Shown here: in pieces, positions 21,620-32,523 of the stretch
Numbering within the stretch: the stretch's first letter is position 1
Layout of the letters: every line of letters starts with the position of its first letter
NCBI GenBank assembly: GCA_944739405.2
Contig: OX123186.2
Coordinates: 12,050,995-12,114,994 of the forward strand
Direction of reading: 5' to 3'
DNA: 64,000 nucleotides
DNA from: Euclidia mi
Taxonomy: Eukaryota > Arthropoda > Insecta > Lepidoptera > Erebidae
Made by a program: the position numbers and the translations under genes
Notes under the pieces: model-generated
The model's database searches: none
The model's input: only the letters and a program-made list of their open reading frames with translations
Told to the model about the DNA's origin: nothing

Positions 21620-22156
21620 AATGTGAATTTATGTGTGTTTTTTTGTTTCTTTGTAATTCTTTCACGACAAAATTAAGCGATGTTATGGTATAATTTTTGT
21701 CTTGACTAGTCCTACCCTCATTCCCACTACTGTGTCACCTGTGTATCCAGGGTCAGCAACAGTGACCATTGAAGACAACGAATTTTGACACTCGTGAAGT
21801 CCCGGGGAAAGTTAAACTGTCTTAGAACCCGCAACGACCTTAATCAGAAGCATATTGGAGGAGTTGGAAAATAAACAATCCACTTCCCTCCTTAACAACG
21901 CGGGAGACAAGCAACGAAGAGATATAACGATGAGAAAATATAAGGAACACGGACATGAGCATTAAGGGAACCTGAATTGCGAACTATACCTGTTTCCAGT
22001 AATATGTATGTGGCTGAAACGCCTAAACGCACGGAAATTCGTCCTACTTGCCCCAAGATCCGTATCAGTCACTACTCCAGAAGTTACCTCTAATTCGTTA
22101 AGCATGCCATTACGTTCGATTTTCCAAAGACTACACTCCCATAGAATGTAATGAGC

Positions 22157-22580
22157 AGATTGTACATACATACATACATAACGTCACGCCTTTTATCCCC
22201 GAAGGGGTAGGCAGAGGTGTATTTCTACACCCACTTTTCGCCAGATATACTTTAGTCCCACGTAATAAGGGGCGAGCCTATTGCCGTACCGGGCACATTT
22301 CCAGACTCCGTGCGGCTACTGAGAATTTCGTGACAGAAAAACCCAATAACACTGCCCGACCCAGGAATCGAACCCGGGACCTCCCGATCCCACGAGCACA
22401 TTTATGCCGTGAGACCAACGAGGCAGTCGTATAGGGTTTGATGTCGAGTTTCCGTCTCTACGCAAAGATGGTATTTGCATCGTGTTATCCCTTAGTCGCC
22501 TCTTACGACACCCACGGGAAGATAGGGGGTGGTGACACTTCTATTCTATGCCGTCAACCACACGGCGAAAGATTGTTCAT
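22157..22580 (-). mobile_element. Composite SINE (SINE B head fused to SINE A), with candidate TSD
   Basis: Reverse orientation. Left to right on the plus strand: (ACAT)n tail, SINE A body, tRNA head ending 'gaccaacgaggcagtcg', then the B-type head from 'tatagggtttgatgtcgag' to 'gccgtcaaccacacgg'. Flanks AGATTGTACAT (22157-22167) and AGATTGTTCAT (22570-22580) match at 10 of 11 positions, so the ~400-bp composite moved as one unit. Confidence 0.85.
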
Positions 22581-23540
22581 AATTGTTACAAAACTGTGAA
22601 TCAACTAGCTTAAATGAATACAACTTGCTCTTAAAGTTACCATGACCCGTAAGAAATTGGGCAACACAGTGAACCACCTCCAACCAGTTCCTTGCCAGTC
22701 GCTCTCGGACGCATGGGAAGAACACCAGGAGGTGACGGCCCTTAGTTGATGTGTTCCAGTGACATTACCATTCATCAAAAAGATCGTCATAGACTGCGGA
22801 TTGATGGTTTAACAACCTAGCGATCTTATATCTGTCGCGCGGAGCTAGAAAATTTAGATCCATGCTATCTCGTGTCACGTAATACATTGCTCTTTGTACC
22901 CCAAGATTGACTAGAAATACACCTTCCAGTACAGGCAAAGCTTCAGTACTAACTGTCTTATAAGCCTTGCACAAAAATATCAACGCAAGACGTTGACTTT
23001 GTAGCATTTTACGTCATACAGCACCGATAGTAGCTCTATCAGCCCACGCAAGCGCGCCATAACACATACAACCTTGATATGTCGCTCCATAAATAACTTT
23101 TAAACTTTTGAACAAAAGCCCTCATTACGCAGTTGATATCTTTGACAAAGTGTAAAAACTTCTATTAGATTTTTCCACCTACTGTTTTGATGTGCCCGAC
23201 AAATGAAAAGTTTCGCTCTAAAACTAACCCTAAATAACAAACTGATTCTTTGTTTTAATGAAAATGTTATTAAATTTGATTCGTGGCGGTGTTTTTAAGT
23301 TCCTTTTCAAAATGAATTGAAAAGTTTTCTGTGGAGAAAAATATAAACGATTGCGTTCACCACAATTGTTGATTAAGTCTAAACATTGATTAGCTAAACC
23401 TTTCAAGTCCTACCCTAGTATTAGTTTGAATACGCAAAAGATCATCATCTGCGTATCCGGTCAATGAGCAACCTGGTGGTAGTGGTATGCTAAGAAAGTC
23501 GTTAAAACCTAGGTTCCATAATTACGGGCCTTTGATTTTT
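22581..23540 (-). pseudogene. R1/I-like LINE ORF2 fragment (reverse transcriptase and C-terminus), degenerate
   Basis: Read on the minus strand from 23535 down: LWNLGFNDFLSIPLPPGCSL then TGYADDDLLRI, the catalytic YADD box of a non-LTR reverse transcriptase at about 23450. This is followed by broken frames, then IYGATYQGCMCYGALAWADR and QSQRLALIFLCKAYKTVST near 22930-23090, typical of the region after RT in R1/I-type LINEs, and finally a C-terminal part with LPNFLRVMVT. Several stops and frameshifts are present. The N-terminal half is absent. The clade is a judgement from the RT flank. Confidence 0.75.
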
Positions 23541-23621
23541 GTCTGTAAATTAATTGTATAAATTAATCTGTTTTAAAGTATAAATTAATGTTGTTGCAAG
23601 CCACAAGACACAAGTATGAGC

Positions 23622-23752
23622 GTTCTTATATCTGTCGCGCGGAGCTAGAAAATTTAGATCCATGCTATCTCGTGTCACGTAATACATTGCTCTTTGTACC
23701 TCAAGATTGACTGGAAATACACCTTCCAGTACAGGCAAAGCTTCAGTACTAA
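23622..23752 (-). repeat. Second copy of a ~128-bp piece of the same LINE
   Basis: 'ttatatctgtcgcgcggagc' through 'gcttcagtactaac' repeats 22823-22950 in the same orientation with very few differences. It encodes VLEGVF..NLEVQRAMYYVT and DSMDLNFLAPRDRYK on the minus strand. A fragment from a second insertion or a local duplication. Confidence 0.85.
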
Positions 23753-24007
23753 CCTTTTACAAAAAATAACATAGTTTATTGAAATTACTAGCGCGAATTC
23801 ACTTAATAAATTAATAAAATATAGTGCTGTTTATTTAAGCATAAGCAAGATTTCTTTTTAAATTCTGAAGCATCTTATAATAAATTTGCAAGCATATTTC
23901 TGTAGTGAGTATTTATTTTAATTAATAAACTAAGGCTTCATTAGGCTTAAGAAATTTATTACTCAGTGCATAAACATTATTGGTTCTAAGAAACACATCA
24001 CTGCATG

Positions 24008-24172
24008 GTATAAAACAAAGTCTGTCTTCTGTCTGCCTGTCCCTATGTAAGTATGCTAAAATCTTAAAAACAACTCAACGGATTTTAATGCGCTTTTTTT
24101 AATAGATAGAATGATTCAAGAGGAAGGTTTATATGTATAAGAGACGCGGGCGAAGCCGCTGGCGACGCCTAG
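24008..24172 (+). mobile_element. Helitron-like non-autonomous element, short
   Basis: It ends 'gacgcgggcgaagccgctgg' then 'cgacgcCTAG' followed by T at 24169-24172, a Helitron-type 3' end with GC hairpin. The left end is blurred near 'aaagtctgtcttctgtctgc'. Related to the right end of 1-377. Confidence 0.5.
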
Positions 24173-24414
24173 TTTAAAAAAAAATATAATTATCTCAGAA
24201 GCACGGCTGATTGAGTATTTTCATGGAAAATCTAATGAACATTTATTAAATTACGATGGCTCTTCTAAAATCCATTTAATGGAAAATATATGAATTAAAT
24301 ATTGTAATAATTTTTTATGGCTTTCTTCCTGTTGGGTATAAGCTTCCTTCCTGAGAGACGTTAATATTTCAAGTTTGATTTTTATTCACAAGAATATAGA
24401 ATCTTCCTCCTAAA

Positions 24415-24672
24415 TCGACGACCCGATGGCGTAGCGGGAGTGTAAACGACTGCCGCGCCGAAGGTGGTGGGTTCGATTCTCGCTCAAGTCAAACACTTTT
24501 GTGCGTGACCATGGATGTTTGCGTCGGTCTGGGTGTGTCTATGTATAATATGTATGTATTTATAACAAAGTATAAGTATATATTCTGTATATTTATCCAT
24601 TATCTAGTACCCAGAAGTAGTAGTAGAAACTCTGCTTAGTTTGGGCCTAGATGGCGGTGAATGTAAAGATAA
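24415..24672 (+). mobile_element. SINE family D (tRNA-derived)
   Basis: tRNA-like head: A-box region 'gatggcgtagcgggagtg' and B box 'ggtgggttcgattctcg'. The 3' part has 'atttatccattatctagtac' and 'tctgcttagtttgggcctag'. The same 3' part occurs at 29437 and 35370 (reversed) and 41277 (forward). Full length here. Confidence 0.8.
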
Positions 24673-25333
24673 AAATAATCAAACTACAGTATTTTTAACG
24701 TAACTTGGTAAAATGAGATAAGACTGCACACATGGTCAGTACACGATGCGTGCAGTCTTATTTCCTTTTAGTGTTAGTTTTCTCACAGCGTACCCCTTTT
24801 TGTTTCATACACATATTGAGTATTCTTTGTACCCATACACTCGGGTATTGGAACGACACTATGAGGTATCGAACACCCGTGTGTTCAGCCGCCAGTGGGC
24901 CAGTTAAGGTCGTAACGTCATATATTTATCGTAGGTTTGAAAGTGCTTTTTGAACTTAATATGAAAATTTAAGTCAGTAGCCTGTATGCATTTCAGTAGT
25001 TCACGTTATATACAAATTACTTTCATGTATAATTTCAGTAGCTTAGCCGTAAAGGAGTAACTGACGGACGTAATATAGCTGGCATATAGGTAGGCATTCT
25101 CGTATGAGCAGCCATGTGTTAAGGTTTACTTTGCCTAAACATAAATACGATTGGTAGTACTAGGTACAGTATACAGATAATCCCTAAGTAGAGAGTACTG
25201 AAGCAGCGAATACAAAGAAAACTGAGCCAGGGCAATCATCTTTGTGGTTATTGGAAACCAAAATGCGAATAAAATACTCAGTACATTTCTTCGTGAGGTA
25301 AGCATTTTTGTTTTGCGCTTTCTTTGTATTAAT
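24673..25333. other. AT-rich non-coding DNA
   Basis: No gene or clear repeat. Confidence 0.4.
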
Positions 25334-25640
25334 CTATACATATAAATAAAATTGAAATTTCTGTTTGTGACTCCATAATAATAATTTTTTTTGAAGTGCA
25401 TATAGTTAGTTACATGATATCAAGTCACGAACAATCTTGGTATTTCTTTTGTTAGTCCATCTTTGTATTTGTTCGGGGTAATCTGTGGAATGGTTGTACC
25501 GATTTTAATGGGACTTTCACTGAAACGTAGAAAACTTGGTAGGGCCACATATAGGCTACAATTTGACTCGATAGGTGGTGCTGTTGTCTAAATAAACGGG
25601 TGAATCCAGGGGACACACACCTTGTAATACATAGTTCTGT
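25334..25640 (+). mobile_element. Helitron-like or related dispersed repeat, degenerate
   Basis: It starts 'tctatacatataaataaaat', has 'tggaatggttgtaccgattt' and 'gggactttcactgaaacg', all matching 31485-31762 ('tggaacggctggaccgattt', 'gggacgttcactggag'). The CTAG end is not preserved. Confidence 0.45.
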
Positions 25641-25734
25641 GTAAGTGCTTTAAGTTTTATAGTTAGCTCTAGGTTTTAATAGGCTCCTAAAGTAGATGTG
25701 ATCGCTATCTTTACTTTTTCTTCCGACAGTAGTG

Positions 25735-25890
25735 TTCGGTTGTCGTAATGGCTTAAGAAGTTGTCTCGCCGCTTGACACTGCGCTGTATAACGTGGGTTC
25801 GATGCCCAAACGAGAAATCACTTTGTGTAATCCACAAACTGTTGTCTCGAGTTTGATGCTCTTTGGATCAGTTGTGTTGTAATTGAGAGT
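25735..25890 (+). mobile_element. SINE family E (tRNA-derived)
   Basis: Head 'tcgtaatggcttaagaagtt', B box 'acgtgggttcgatgccc', body 'tcactttgtgtaatccacaa' and 'actgttgtctcgagtttgat'. Best preserved of the three E copies. Confidence 0.7.
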
Positions 25891-26148
25891 TGTTTATTTT
25901 TATGAATGGTACACCACAGTTTTCATTATGATTAAAATAATTGATTTAGATTTAATAATGGCTTGTTTTAATGTTCATTGTTTATTATTTTAACAATGGC
26001 AAGCATTGTCTGAGCATGTGAACATTGCTCTAAAACAATATTTTAGGTAAGACGGTGAATAATAAAGGTAACCTTTTATGGATAAATAGATAACATTTAT
26101 AGCAATCAAGGCATTTTAATTTATAAAGGTAAAGGCAAAGATTTTTAT

Positions 26149-26375
26149 CCGTGTGGTGACGGATTAAGAATATGGAATGTCACCACCCTATATCATCCCA
26201 TGTGTGTCGTAAGAGCCGACAGAGAAAGCATTTTATGCAGGGAACAGCAATGTAAAAGAAGGAAAACTTGATACAAACACTATACAAACCGGTTTGGCCA
26301 GCGTGGTATAGTAGGCCAATTCCTCCTTTCAAAGGAGAGGCCTAGTCCAGCAGTGGACTGTTGAAGGCTGATGAT
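26149..26375 (+). mobile_element. SINE family B, full length
   Basis: Starts 'ccgtgtggtgacggattaag', continues 'atgtgtgtcgtaagagccga', 'aaacttgatacaaacac', 'tttggccagcgtggtatag', 'ggcctagtccagcagtgg' and ends 'ggctgatgat'. Weak flank match GATTTT on both sides. Not tRNA-headed. Confidence 0.85.
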
Positions 26376-26886
26376 TTTGATTGACTTTTGTAGTTAACTG
26401 TAGCTATTACAGTTAAGACTTATGGCAACTATGAACCAGGGGACCGCTTCCAGCTTCGCATTAGCTTTACCACAGAGCGACTGTCTATCTGACAGCCGCA
26501 ACACAAAATTTTTATGTCAAACATACCATCACACTACCAAACAATAAATAAAAATCAAAATCGAAAATAAATAAATACCGTCACGAAACCGTATAAATAC
26601 TGTCTGTCTTATTCCGCACGTCAAATTTTCAAATCTGAATTTCATTTAAATTTTAATCATTTGTTTGTCATTTGCCAAGAAATACATTCGTAATATTAAT
26701 TAAGAATAAATAAAAAATAATATGAATTAGCTACTGAACTATGGTTATCAATAATGAATATTTATAAAGATTTATAAATATTCGTTATTATTGCGCTATT
26801 AACTGATTGACAGACACTGACGCATAGCTGAAACTACTGGACACAAGAAGCTAAGATTTGGCATGAAAGTTTTTTTTTATTTTTTT
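26376..26886. other. AT-rich non-coding DNA
   Basis: Nothing recognisable, apart from local AT palindromes near 26740-26800 ('aataatgaatatttata'). Confidence 0.4.
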
Positions 26887-27138
26887 ATAGACTCACGCCT
26901 GTATCTCCGAATGGGTAGGCAGAGTTGTAATATTACACCCACATTTTGCCATGAATTTTTAGGTCCCACGTAATAAAAGGCGAGCTTATTGCCGTATTGG
27001 GCACATTACCAGACTCCGTGCTGCTACTGAGAATTTCCTTAAGAAAAAACCCAATAACACTTTGCCCAACCCGGGAATCGAACCCGAGACCTCCCAATTC
27101 CACGCGCACATTTATGCCACGAGACCAACGAGGCAGTC
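26887..27138 (-). mobile_element. SINE family A, full length
   Basis: Tail 'actcacgcctgtatctccg' at left, body 'ccagactccgtgctgctact', B box 'gggaatcgaacccgag', head end 'gaccaacgaggcagtc' at right. Confidence 0.92.
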
Positions 27139-27810
27139 TAGCATGAAAGTTCCTGAGCATTAAAAGAGGTTTCTTTAAAATTAATCAATCCCCAAGTTAG
27201 GTAAAATAGTTCCACGCAGGCAGAACTGCGGGTGAAGTTTAGTGTACTTGTAAATAATAAACTGAACGGACTTAAACAATTCAACAATTTACTCCAACAT
27301 TTTCAACAAGGAAATAACAATTTATTGTTATACATAGTATCAAAGACTTTCAAAGCTTCTCAAAGACCGTGTCATGTATACCGAAACAAACAGTGAATAG
27401 AAGAAAACAAGTCATTAATATTTTGTATGAAACAGATACATTGTATGAAATCTTTGTATTCTTTTCTAGTGTTCTGTTAATACTTCAAAGTGAAAACTGA
27501 CAGACGTATTCAATAACTAATGAGGTACACTACGAATGAATAAATTCACGCCATCACAATATAAGAACTATATGAAGGAGGAGGATCATTCGATTCGAGA
27601 GGTTAGGCGACTTTGCCACCGTTAGTTTTATAGATGGGTCATGTGTCAGAAAATGACACGCCCTCTCGTGCTTTATAAGGCATGCTTAAGGCACATGTTT
27701 AAGTTCTATAAAAATAATAATTATATTGCGGCAGGTAAAGACCCCTTAAAAATGTTGACATCTTTACAGTAGACTAGTAAGCGGTAGAATATTGCCGTTT
27801 CGTTTTTCAT
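27139..27810. other. AT-rich non-coding DNA
   Basis: Nothing recognisable over 670 bp. Confidence 0.4.
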
Positions 27811-28236
27811 AAATAGAAACGGGAAGATAGGGGGTGGTGACACTTGTATTCTATGCCGTCAACCTATCTGCCCGTGGGTGTCGTAAGAGGCGACTAAGGG
27901 ATAACACGATGCAAATACCATCTTTGCGTAGAGACGGAAAACTCGACATCAAACCCTATACGACTGCCTCGTTGGTCTTGCGGCATAAATGTGCGCGTGG
28001 GATCGGGAGGTCCTGGGTTCGATTCCTGGGTCGGGCAGTGTTATTGGGCTTTTTGTCACGAGATTCTCAGTAGCAACACAGAGTCTGGAAATGCGCCCGG
28101 TACGGCAATAGGCTCGCCCCTTATTACGTGGGACTAAAGTATATCTGGCGAAAAGAGGGTGTAGAAATACACCTCTGCCTACCCCTTCGGGGATAAAAGG
28201 CGTGACGAAATGTATGTATGTATGTAAATAGAAACG
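27811..28236 (+). mobile_element. Composite SINE with 5' inversion and 11-bp TSD
   Basis: Flanked by AAATAGAAACG at 27811-27821 and 28226-28236. The insert (27822-28225) has SINE A body and tail (TATG)n at the right and the tRNA head at about 27960 ('gactgcctcgttggtcttgc'). Before this sits the B-type head. The first ~43 bp (27822-27864) are the reverse complement of the usual 5' end ('ggttgacggcatagaat...cttcccc'), followed by a forward segment from 'tatctgcccgtgggtgtcg'. The inversion lies inside one pair of TSDs, so it happened during insertion. Confidence 0.93.
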
Positions 28237-28624
28237 CTGATCATTATGCTGTCAAATCTAATATGCGACTCAGAATTCTCCAATATCTTAGTTGACGTTC
28301 GATTCGCTTATTTGTCACACGATTGGTCAGATATTCAATTTTATCAATTTAGAATATAGAAAAAAGAAGCGTTTATTTCCATCAGACGAAAGACATGAAA
28401 TAAAAAAAAAAAAACAGACTACAGTAGCGTATAAATAGGTCTAATACAAATAGGTCTCTTTGAATAGGAAACAGAAAGGACAAGTTATATATAAGTTAAC
28501 TTTACTAAGATATGCCGGTCGTCCCTCAACGACCACAAGCGTTGCAAGATCGTCGAAATGTTGGGAAAATAGCGAGGTATTTATACACTAAATATCTTTG
28601 TCAACGCTATTAATATCCGTTAAA

Positions 28625-28860
28625 TAAACTTGTATAATCAAACCAGGTTATACCCGCGGCTACGCCCACATTAACCGTTTCTTTCTGATCAAGTGAAAAT
28701 TTCAGGAAATCCCTTCTTTGTACATCCCTACGGTCTCCACGGAACACACATGCCAAATTTCAGCTTTTCACCTAATTATTTTGGATGTAGCATGTCTGTC
28801 AATCACTTGCCTGTAACGGGGGAATTTTATATAAACAGATAACTAATATTAGATTATTAT
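28625..28860. repeat. Degenerate dispersed repeat
   Basis: 'acccgcggctacgcccac', 'cggtctccacggaaca' and 'gcatgtctgtcaatcac' align with 55026-55230 ('cggtctccaaggaaca', 'gcttgtctgtcaatgag'). GC-rich start resembles Helitron-like right ends. Class uncertain. Confidence 0.4.
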
Positions 28861-28869
28861 TATATGATC

Positions 28870-29112
28870 AGACTGCCTCCGTGGTCCGGTGGATAGCGTA
28901 TGCGACTGCTGATCGGAGGTCCCGGGTTCGATTCCCGGGTCGGATAAAAGTTTTACTGGAAGTGTTACTTGTTTTTCCGAATTCTCAGTAGCAGCACGGA
29001 GTCTGGTGATGTGCCCTCTATTACGTGGGATCTAAAAATTCGTGGCATAATGTGCGTGTAATATAACACCTCTGCCTACCACTTCGGCGATAAAGGCGTG
29101 AGTCTATAAAGA
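28870..29112 (+). mobile_element. SINE family A, full length, well-kept tRNA head
   Basis: Head 'gactgcctccgtggtccggt' and 'gatagcgtatgcgactgctg', B box 'cccgggttcgattcccggg'; then 'cagtagcagcacggagtctg', 'cgtggcataatgtgcgtg' and tail 'aaaggcgtgagtctata'. The first 75 bases fold like a tRNA but are continuous with the SINE body. Confidence 0.92.
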
Positions 29113-29436
29113 AAAAACAGATAACTTAACGTCTATAAATAAAAACTATTTACATATTACATATGTTCATTATTTTCACTAATGATTGAGAATTATTTCA
29201 TGAAACATTATTTACATCCATACTAAATCGGTAATACTCATCAATGATGCGGTATTTTTGAAATAAAAAAGAAAGTGTAAAAAGTTATCTAATGATTCTG
29301 AATTGACTGATCCACCCCAGGCACCCCTCAAGACTTAAAAGTAACCAGGATATAAGATTATTCCTAATTGTATTTTGAGGAATTAAAACGGTCGTGCTTA
29401 TTAACACTCATTTGCAAGCATTGTATTCACGGATGT

Positions 29437-29545
29437 ACATTTACACAGCACCAAGTCCCAAACTAAGCAGAGCATGTACTAAGGGTACTGGACAATGGAT
29501 AAACATACTTCTTGTCTAAAAACATAAGTATTATACATAAAAACT
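29437..29545 (-). mobile_element. SINE family D, 3' fragment
   Basis: 'agtcccaaactaagcagagc' and 'ggacaatggataaacatac' are the reverse complement of the 3' part of the 24415 copy. Confidence 0.65.
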
Positions 29546-29664
29546 ATATACTGCAACAGTTCCGAAAAATCAGTTACACTAAACAAAGGTATTTGGTATG
29601 CTATATATCTCGAAAGCCAATTTAAAATGAATTGTATTTACAGTTTGTACGAGTATAAAATGGA

Positions 29665-29785
29665 GGGAGAGCCTGCTATCTGGGTATATCACCAGACTCC
29701 TATTGATACTAAGAACTCTCCAAAGGAAGTTTCGATATCGCTTTTCCCGTTCCGGGAATACAATTCTTGAAGTTAGGCAAAATAT
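29665..29785 (-). mobile_element. SINE family A, degenerate fragment
   Basis: 'gtatatcaccagactcctat', 'actaagaactctcc' and 'ccgttccgggaatacaat' match the body and B-box part of SINE A in reverse, with many changes. Confidence 0.5.
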
Positions 29786-30515
29786 ACTTTAAAGGCAAAC
29801 TTGTTTCGCGGAAACCACCAGCCATTATATCTGTGTTATTTAATTGTAATAATGGAATTTACAGAAAATAAATAAATGTACCTATTATAAAATATATTTT
29901 AAAGTAAAAGCAAATGAGTTCATATGTATTTATTTTTTATTACTAATAAATGTATCGTTTTAGCAGATAGATAGTACGTTCTTCAGAATAAATATATTTT
30001 ATAAGCACGATGTTATCGTTATGCCATAAAAACGTAAATTAAATAATCTCACATAGATATGAATTATGTACAAAGGTTATCACACAAAACGATTCCAAAT
30101 AAGCAAATAATGTTAAATCAATATTGTGTTTTAATTTTATTCATACTTCCTGTACGACCACTTACCAATTAAAACTTAACCATAAATAAAATTGAGATAA
30201 ATCTTATTCGTTTAACATTTACACAAATCAGAAATGTAATGGATTTATTAATTAAAAAGGTGTTCAAGAAAAAGAAATATCGCTCAATTTAAAAAGTAAC
30301 GCAGAATATTTTCCCTATACTTAGCTGTCAATTTCTTATCGAACACAGAAATATTCAAAAATTGATAGCCATTTCATTTCATTAGCTTTGACGCCAAGTT
30401 CATTAATAAAGGGCACACCGCCGAATTCAATATTTCGACGTTCACAAAATTAACGAAATTAACGCACAATTTGCTATAGACATTTTTACAATCTCGCAAT
30501 TAAATTAAAACTCAC
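29786..30515. other. AT-rich DNA, possible first intron
   Basis: No repeat recognised. If the exon at 30516-30570 is real, this is the start of intron 1 on the minus strand. No second exon could be identified to the left by eye. Confidence 0.4.
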
Positions 30516-30570
30516 CTCCAAATAACGTCACTAACAAACATAGAAACTTCATAACTCCTTGTCGTAACAT
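30516..30570 (-). CDS. First coding exon of a secreted or membrane protein (candidate host gene)
   Basis: On the minus strand an ATG at 30570-30568 (purine at -3) opens MLRQGVMKFLCLLVTLFG plus one base, then a consensus donor G|GTGAGT at 30516/30515 (phase 1). The peptide is a typical signal-peptide start: a basic residue or two, then the hydrophobic run FLCLLVTLF. Upstream lie a ~170-nt leader, locally GC-rich, and an Inr/DPE promoter at 30713-30746. This combination in otherwise repeat-filled AT-rich DNA argues for a real gene pointing left. The family cannot be told from 18 residues. Remaining exons are not identified in the window and may be outside it. Confidence 0.5.
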
Positions 30571-30712
30571 TTCAACACTAATATCAATGCACTTCACTAT
30601 TAAAAAAAAATATTTAAACTTTTTTAACTTCAATAGCGAACATTAACATCATACAAGCATTATGATCGCAACGTTCCAGATTTAAAATACGGCGGCAAAA
30701 TCGCGCGAACGG

Positions 30713-30746
30713 CGTCTTCTCTCCCCGGAGGCTATATCGGCACTGA
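30713..30746 (-). promoter_or_regulatory. TATA-less core promoter: Inr TCAGT plus DPE AGACG
   Basis: On the minus strand TCAGT (30746-30742) puts A+1 at 30744, and AGACG falls at exactly +28 to +32 (30717-30713), fitting the arthropod DPE consensus RGWYV. No TATA box is seen 25-35 bases upstream. The surrounding 30670-30790 is GC-rich ('cggcggcaaaatcgcgcgaa'). It would give a 5' UTR of 174 nt before the ATG at 30570. Confidence 0.5.
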
Positions 30747-31484
30747 AACTTGGTGCCGCTACCTGACTGGGACATCAGATTTCAGCGGACCACATGCTAT
30801 ACAAACTCAAACAGAAACGTTGCTAGACTGTTAACGTATCTATTGTCTTGTTTCGTATTGTTTATTCTGTGGCATTATGACACCTTCGCACATAATAGTA
30901 CCCAAAACGATTCATTGGGTGGATTTAAATGACAATTGTCTATCCAAACGCCAGTTATGCTTTGCGTATCACGAATTCTCATTTCACGTTGTTTGTCCAT
31001 AAATCGCCTGTTTCGGTACATTTCAATGCTTTGTAGGTCAATGGAAGGAAATTATTGCCTTGATTTTAGTACTTTCATTTCCAATAATTTTGTTACACCT
31101 AATTAAGGGTGTACTTTATTGCAGAGGACGAAAAATAAATGACCAAGTTGGAATATAAACTTTTTATACATGGCGCTAATGAAGTAATATTTTCTTTTTT
31201 TACGATTAAATACATTCTTTTGACGTATTAAAAATGTTATCCAGCCAGTAAAAAGTCACGGTCGTATAAGCTATCACGGTTCTGAGAATAAGGATTAAGT
31301 TCGCAGGTTGAGTGCTAGTATCAAAGAGATTTTGAGGCTTCCTTCCAATAAAGGATACAAAACTACTATTATTAAGCTAGCTGTCCGGGGGAACGAAGAG
31401 GAGATGAGCTGGATCTAATACAACCAATAGAAAAGTTTAAAACCACTTTTAAAACAACCGTTGCGGCGATTTTACGGTTTTGTA
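30747..31484. other. AT-rich DNA upstream of the candidate promoter
   Basis: No repeat or gene recognised. It would be the 5' flank of the candidate gene. Confidence 0.35.
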
Positions 31485-31762
31485 AATAAATAAATTTGGA
31501 GTGTCTGTTTGTAATATATTAAAATAACCGCTTTTTACTAAATACATATGGATGTATACACGGTACATAAACCTAATTTTTTTTTTTTATGGTTGTCCGT
31601 CTGTCTGTTTGTTCTCGTTAATCTCTGGAACGGCTGGACCGATTTTGGCGGGACGTTCACTGGAGAATAGCTGATGTAACAAGGAGTAACTTAGGCTATA
31701 AATTAACCGGGTGGGCGAAATATTTCCCTCAGGACGCAGGTGAAACCGCAGGAAACAGCTAG
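31485..31762 (+). mobile_element. Helitron-like non-autonomous element
   Basis: Begins near 'taaataaataaatttggag' and ends 'gcaggtgaaaccgcagg' then 'aaacagCTAG' and T at 31759-31762, with a short hairpin before the CTAG. It carries the block 'tctggaacggctggaccg', seen also at 25490. No coding capacity. Confidence 0.55.
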
Positions 31763-31811
31763 TTGGTTACAAAAGTCCCTCTCCTCTTCATTTTGCTCTG
31801 GTGGACAGCTG

Positions 31812-31979
31812 TCTTTATAATAAAGGCAAAAGTTTATGAGTACGTACGAATGTTTTTTTCACTTTTACACAAGAACTAGTGAACGGATTTTCATAAAACT
31901 TTGCAGTAATATATAGTTTATACATTTGAATAACACATAATATGCTGCCTTTGTTACTATATCCGACATCCACGTCTAG
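31812..31979 (+). mobile_element. Helitron-like non-autonomous element, ~168 bp
   Basis: Starts TCTTTATAATAAAGGC (TC start, but after G rather than A) and ends 'cacgtCTAG|T' at 31979. The interior has 'agaactagtgaacggatttt', common in such repeats. Confidence 0.45.
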
Positions 31980-32294
31980 TTGTCAAATAGATTTCTGTTT
32001 GCCTCAAGTGAAAAAGAAGCATGAAGTTATGTTATGTCATGTCTAACCCGTTTGTATCATAACGTAGTTGAGTAATACGTATGTAGAATTTGTATCAAAG
32101 TGTTCAAGTAAGAAATATTGGAGCGAAAACTTGCAGTGGGTTTCGAAATATTATAGTGCAACGATTTATTTTCATATATGTTGCGGTTCAGTTACTTGTG
32201 GAGACGGTATTTTGTATTCGATGAGATCTCGAAAATGCGAGTATGAAGGGATGTAAGATGACCAATCTTACATATAGACAAGCATGAGAAGTTA

Positions 32295-32430
32295 ACTTTT
32301 TTGCTATTAATAGATTCATATTCATATTCTTTTCATATTCTTTATTTGCAATTCCACAATGTAGGTACATTAGATGATAAATCTTAAAATTAGGTGTCAT
32401 TATGGACCCTGTTATAGCAAAATAATCAAA
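32295..32430 (-). mobile_element. LINE 3' UTR fragment with GAATAT tail
   Basis: On the minus strand 'aacagggtccataatgacac' is followed by 'gcaaataaagaatatg' (poly(A) signal) and 'aatatgaatatgaatc'. It matches 18125-18330 in layout and in the first block. Confidence 0.5.
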
Positions 32431-32523
32431 TTCATAAATTATTATACAATTATAAATTAATTTTTTAAATTAATAAATTAATATTCAATATAAATTACAA
32501 CCAACACATTAGATAACTTTGTC

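Noticed and set aside
28870..28945. tRNA gene with a good A and B box
   Set aside because: The tRNA-like part is continuous with SINE A body and the same head occurs at many places. It is the Pol III promoter of a SINE.
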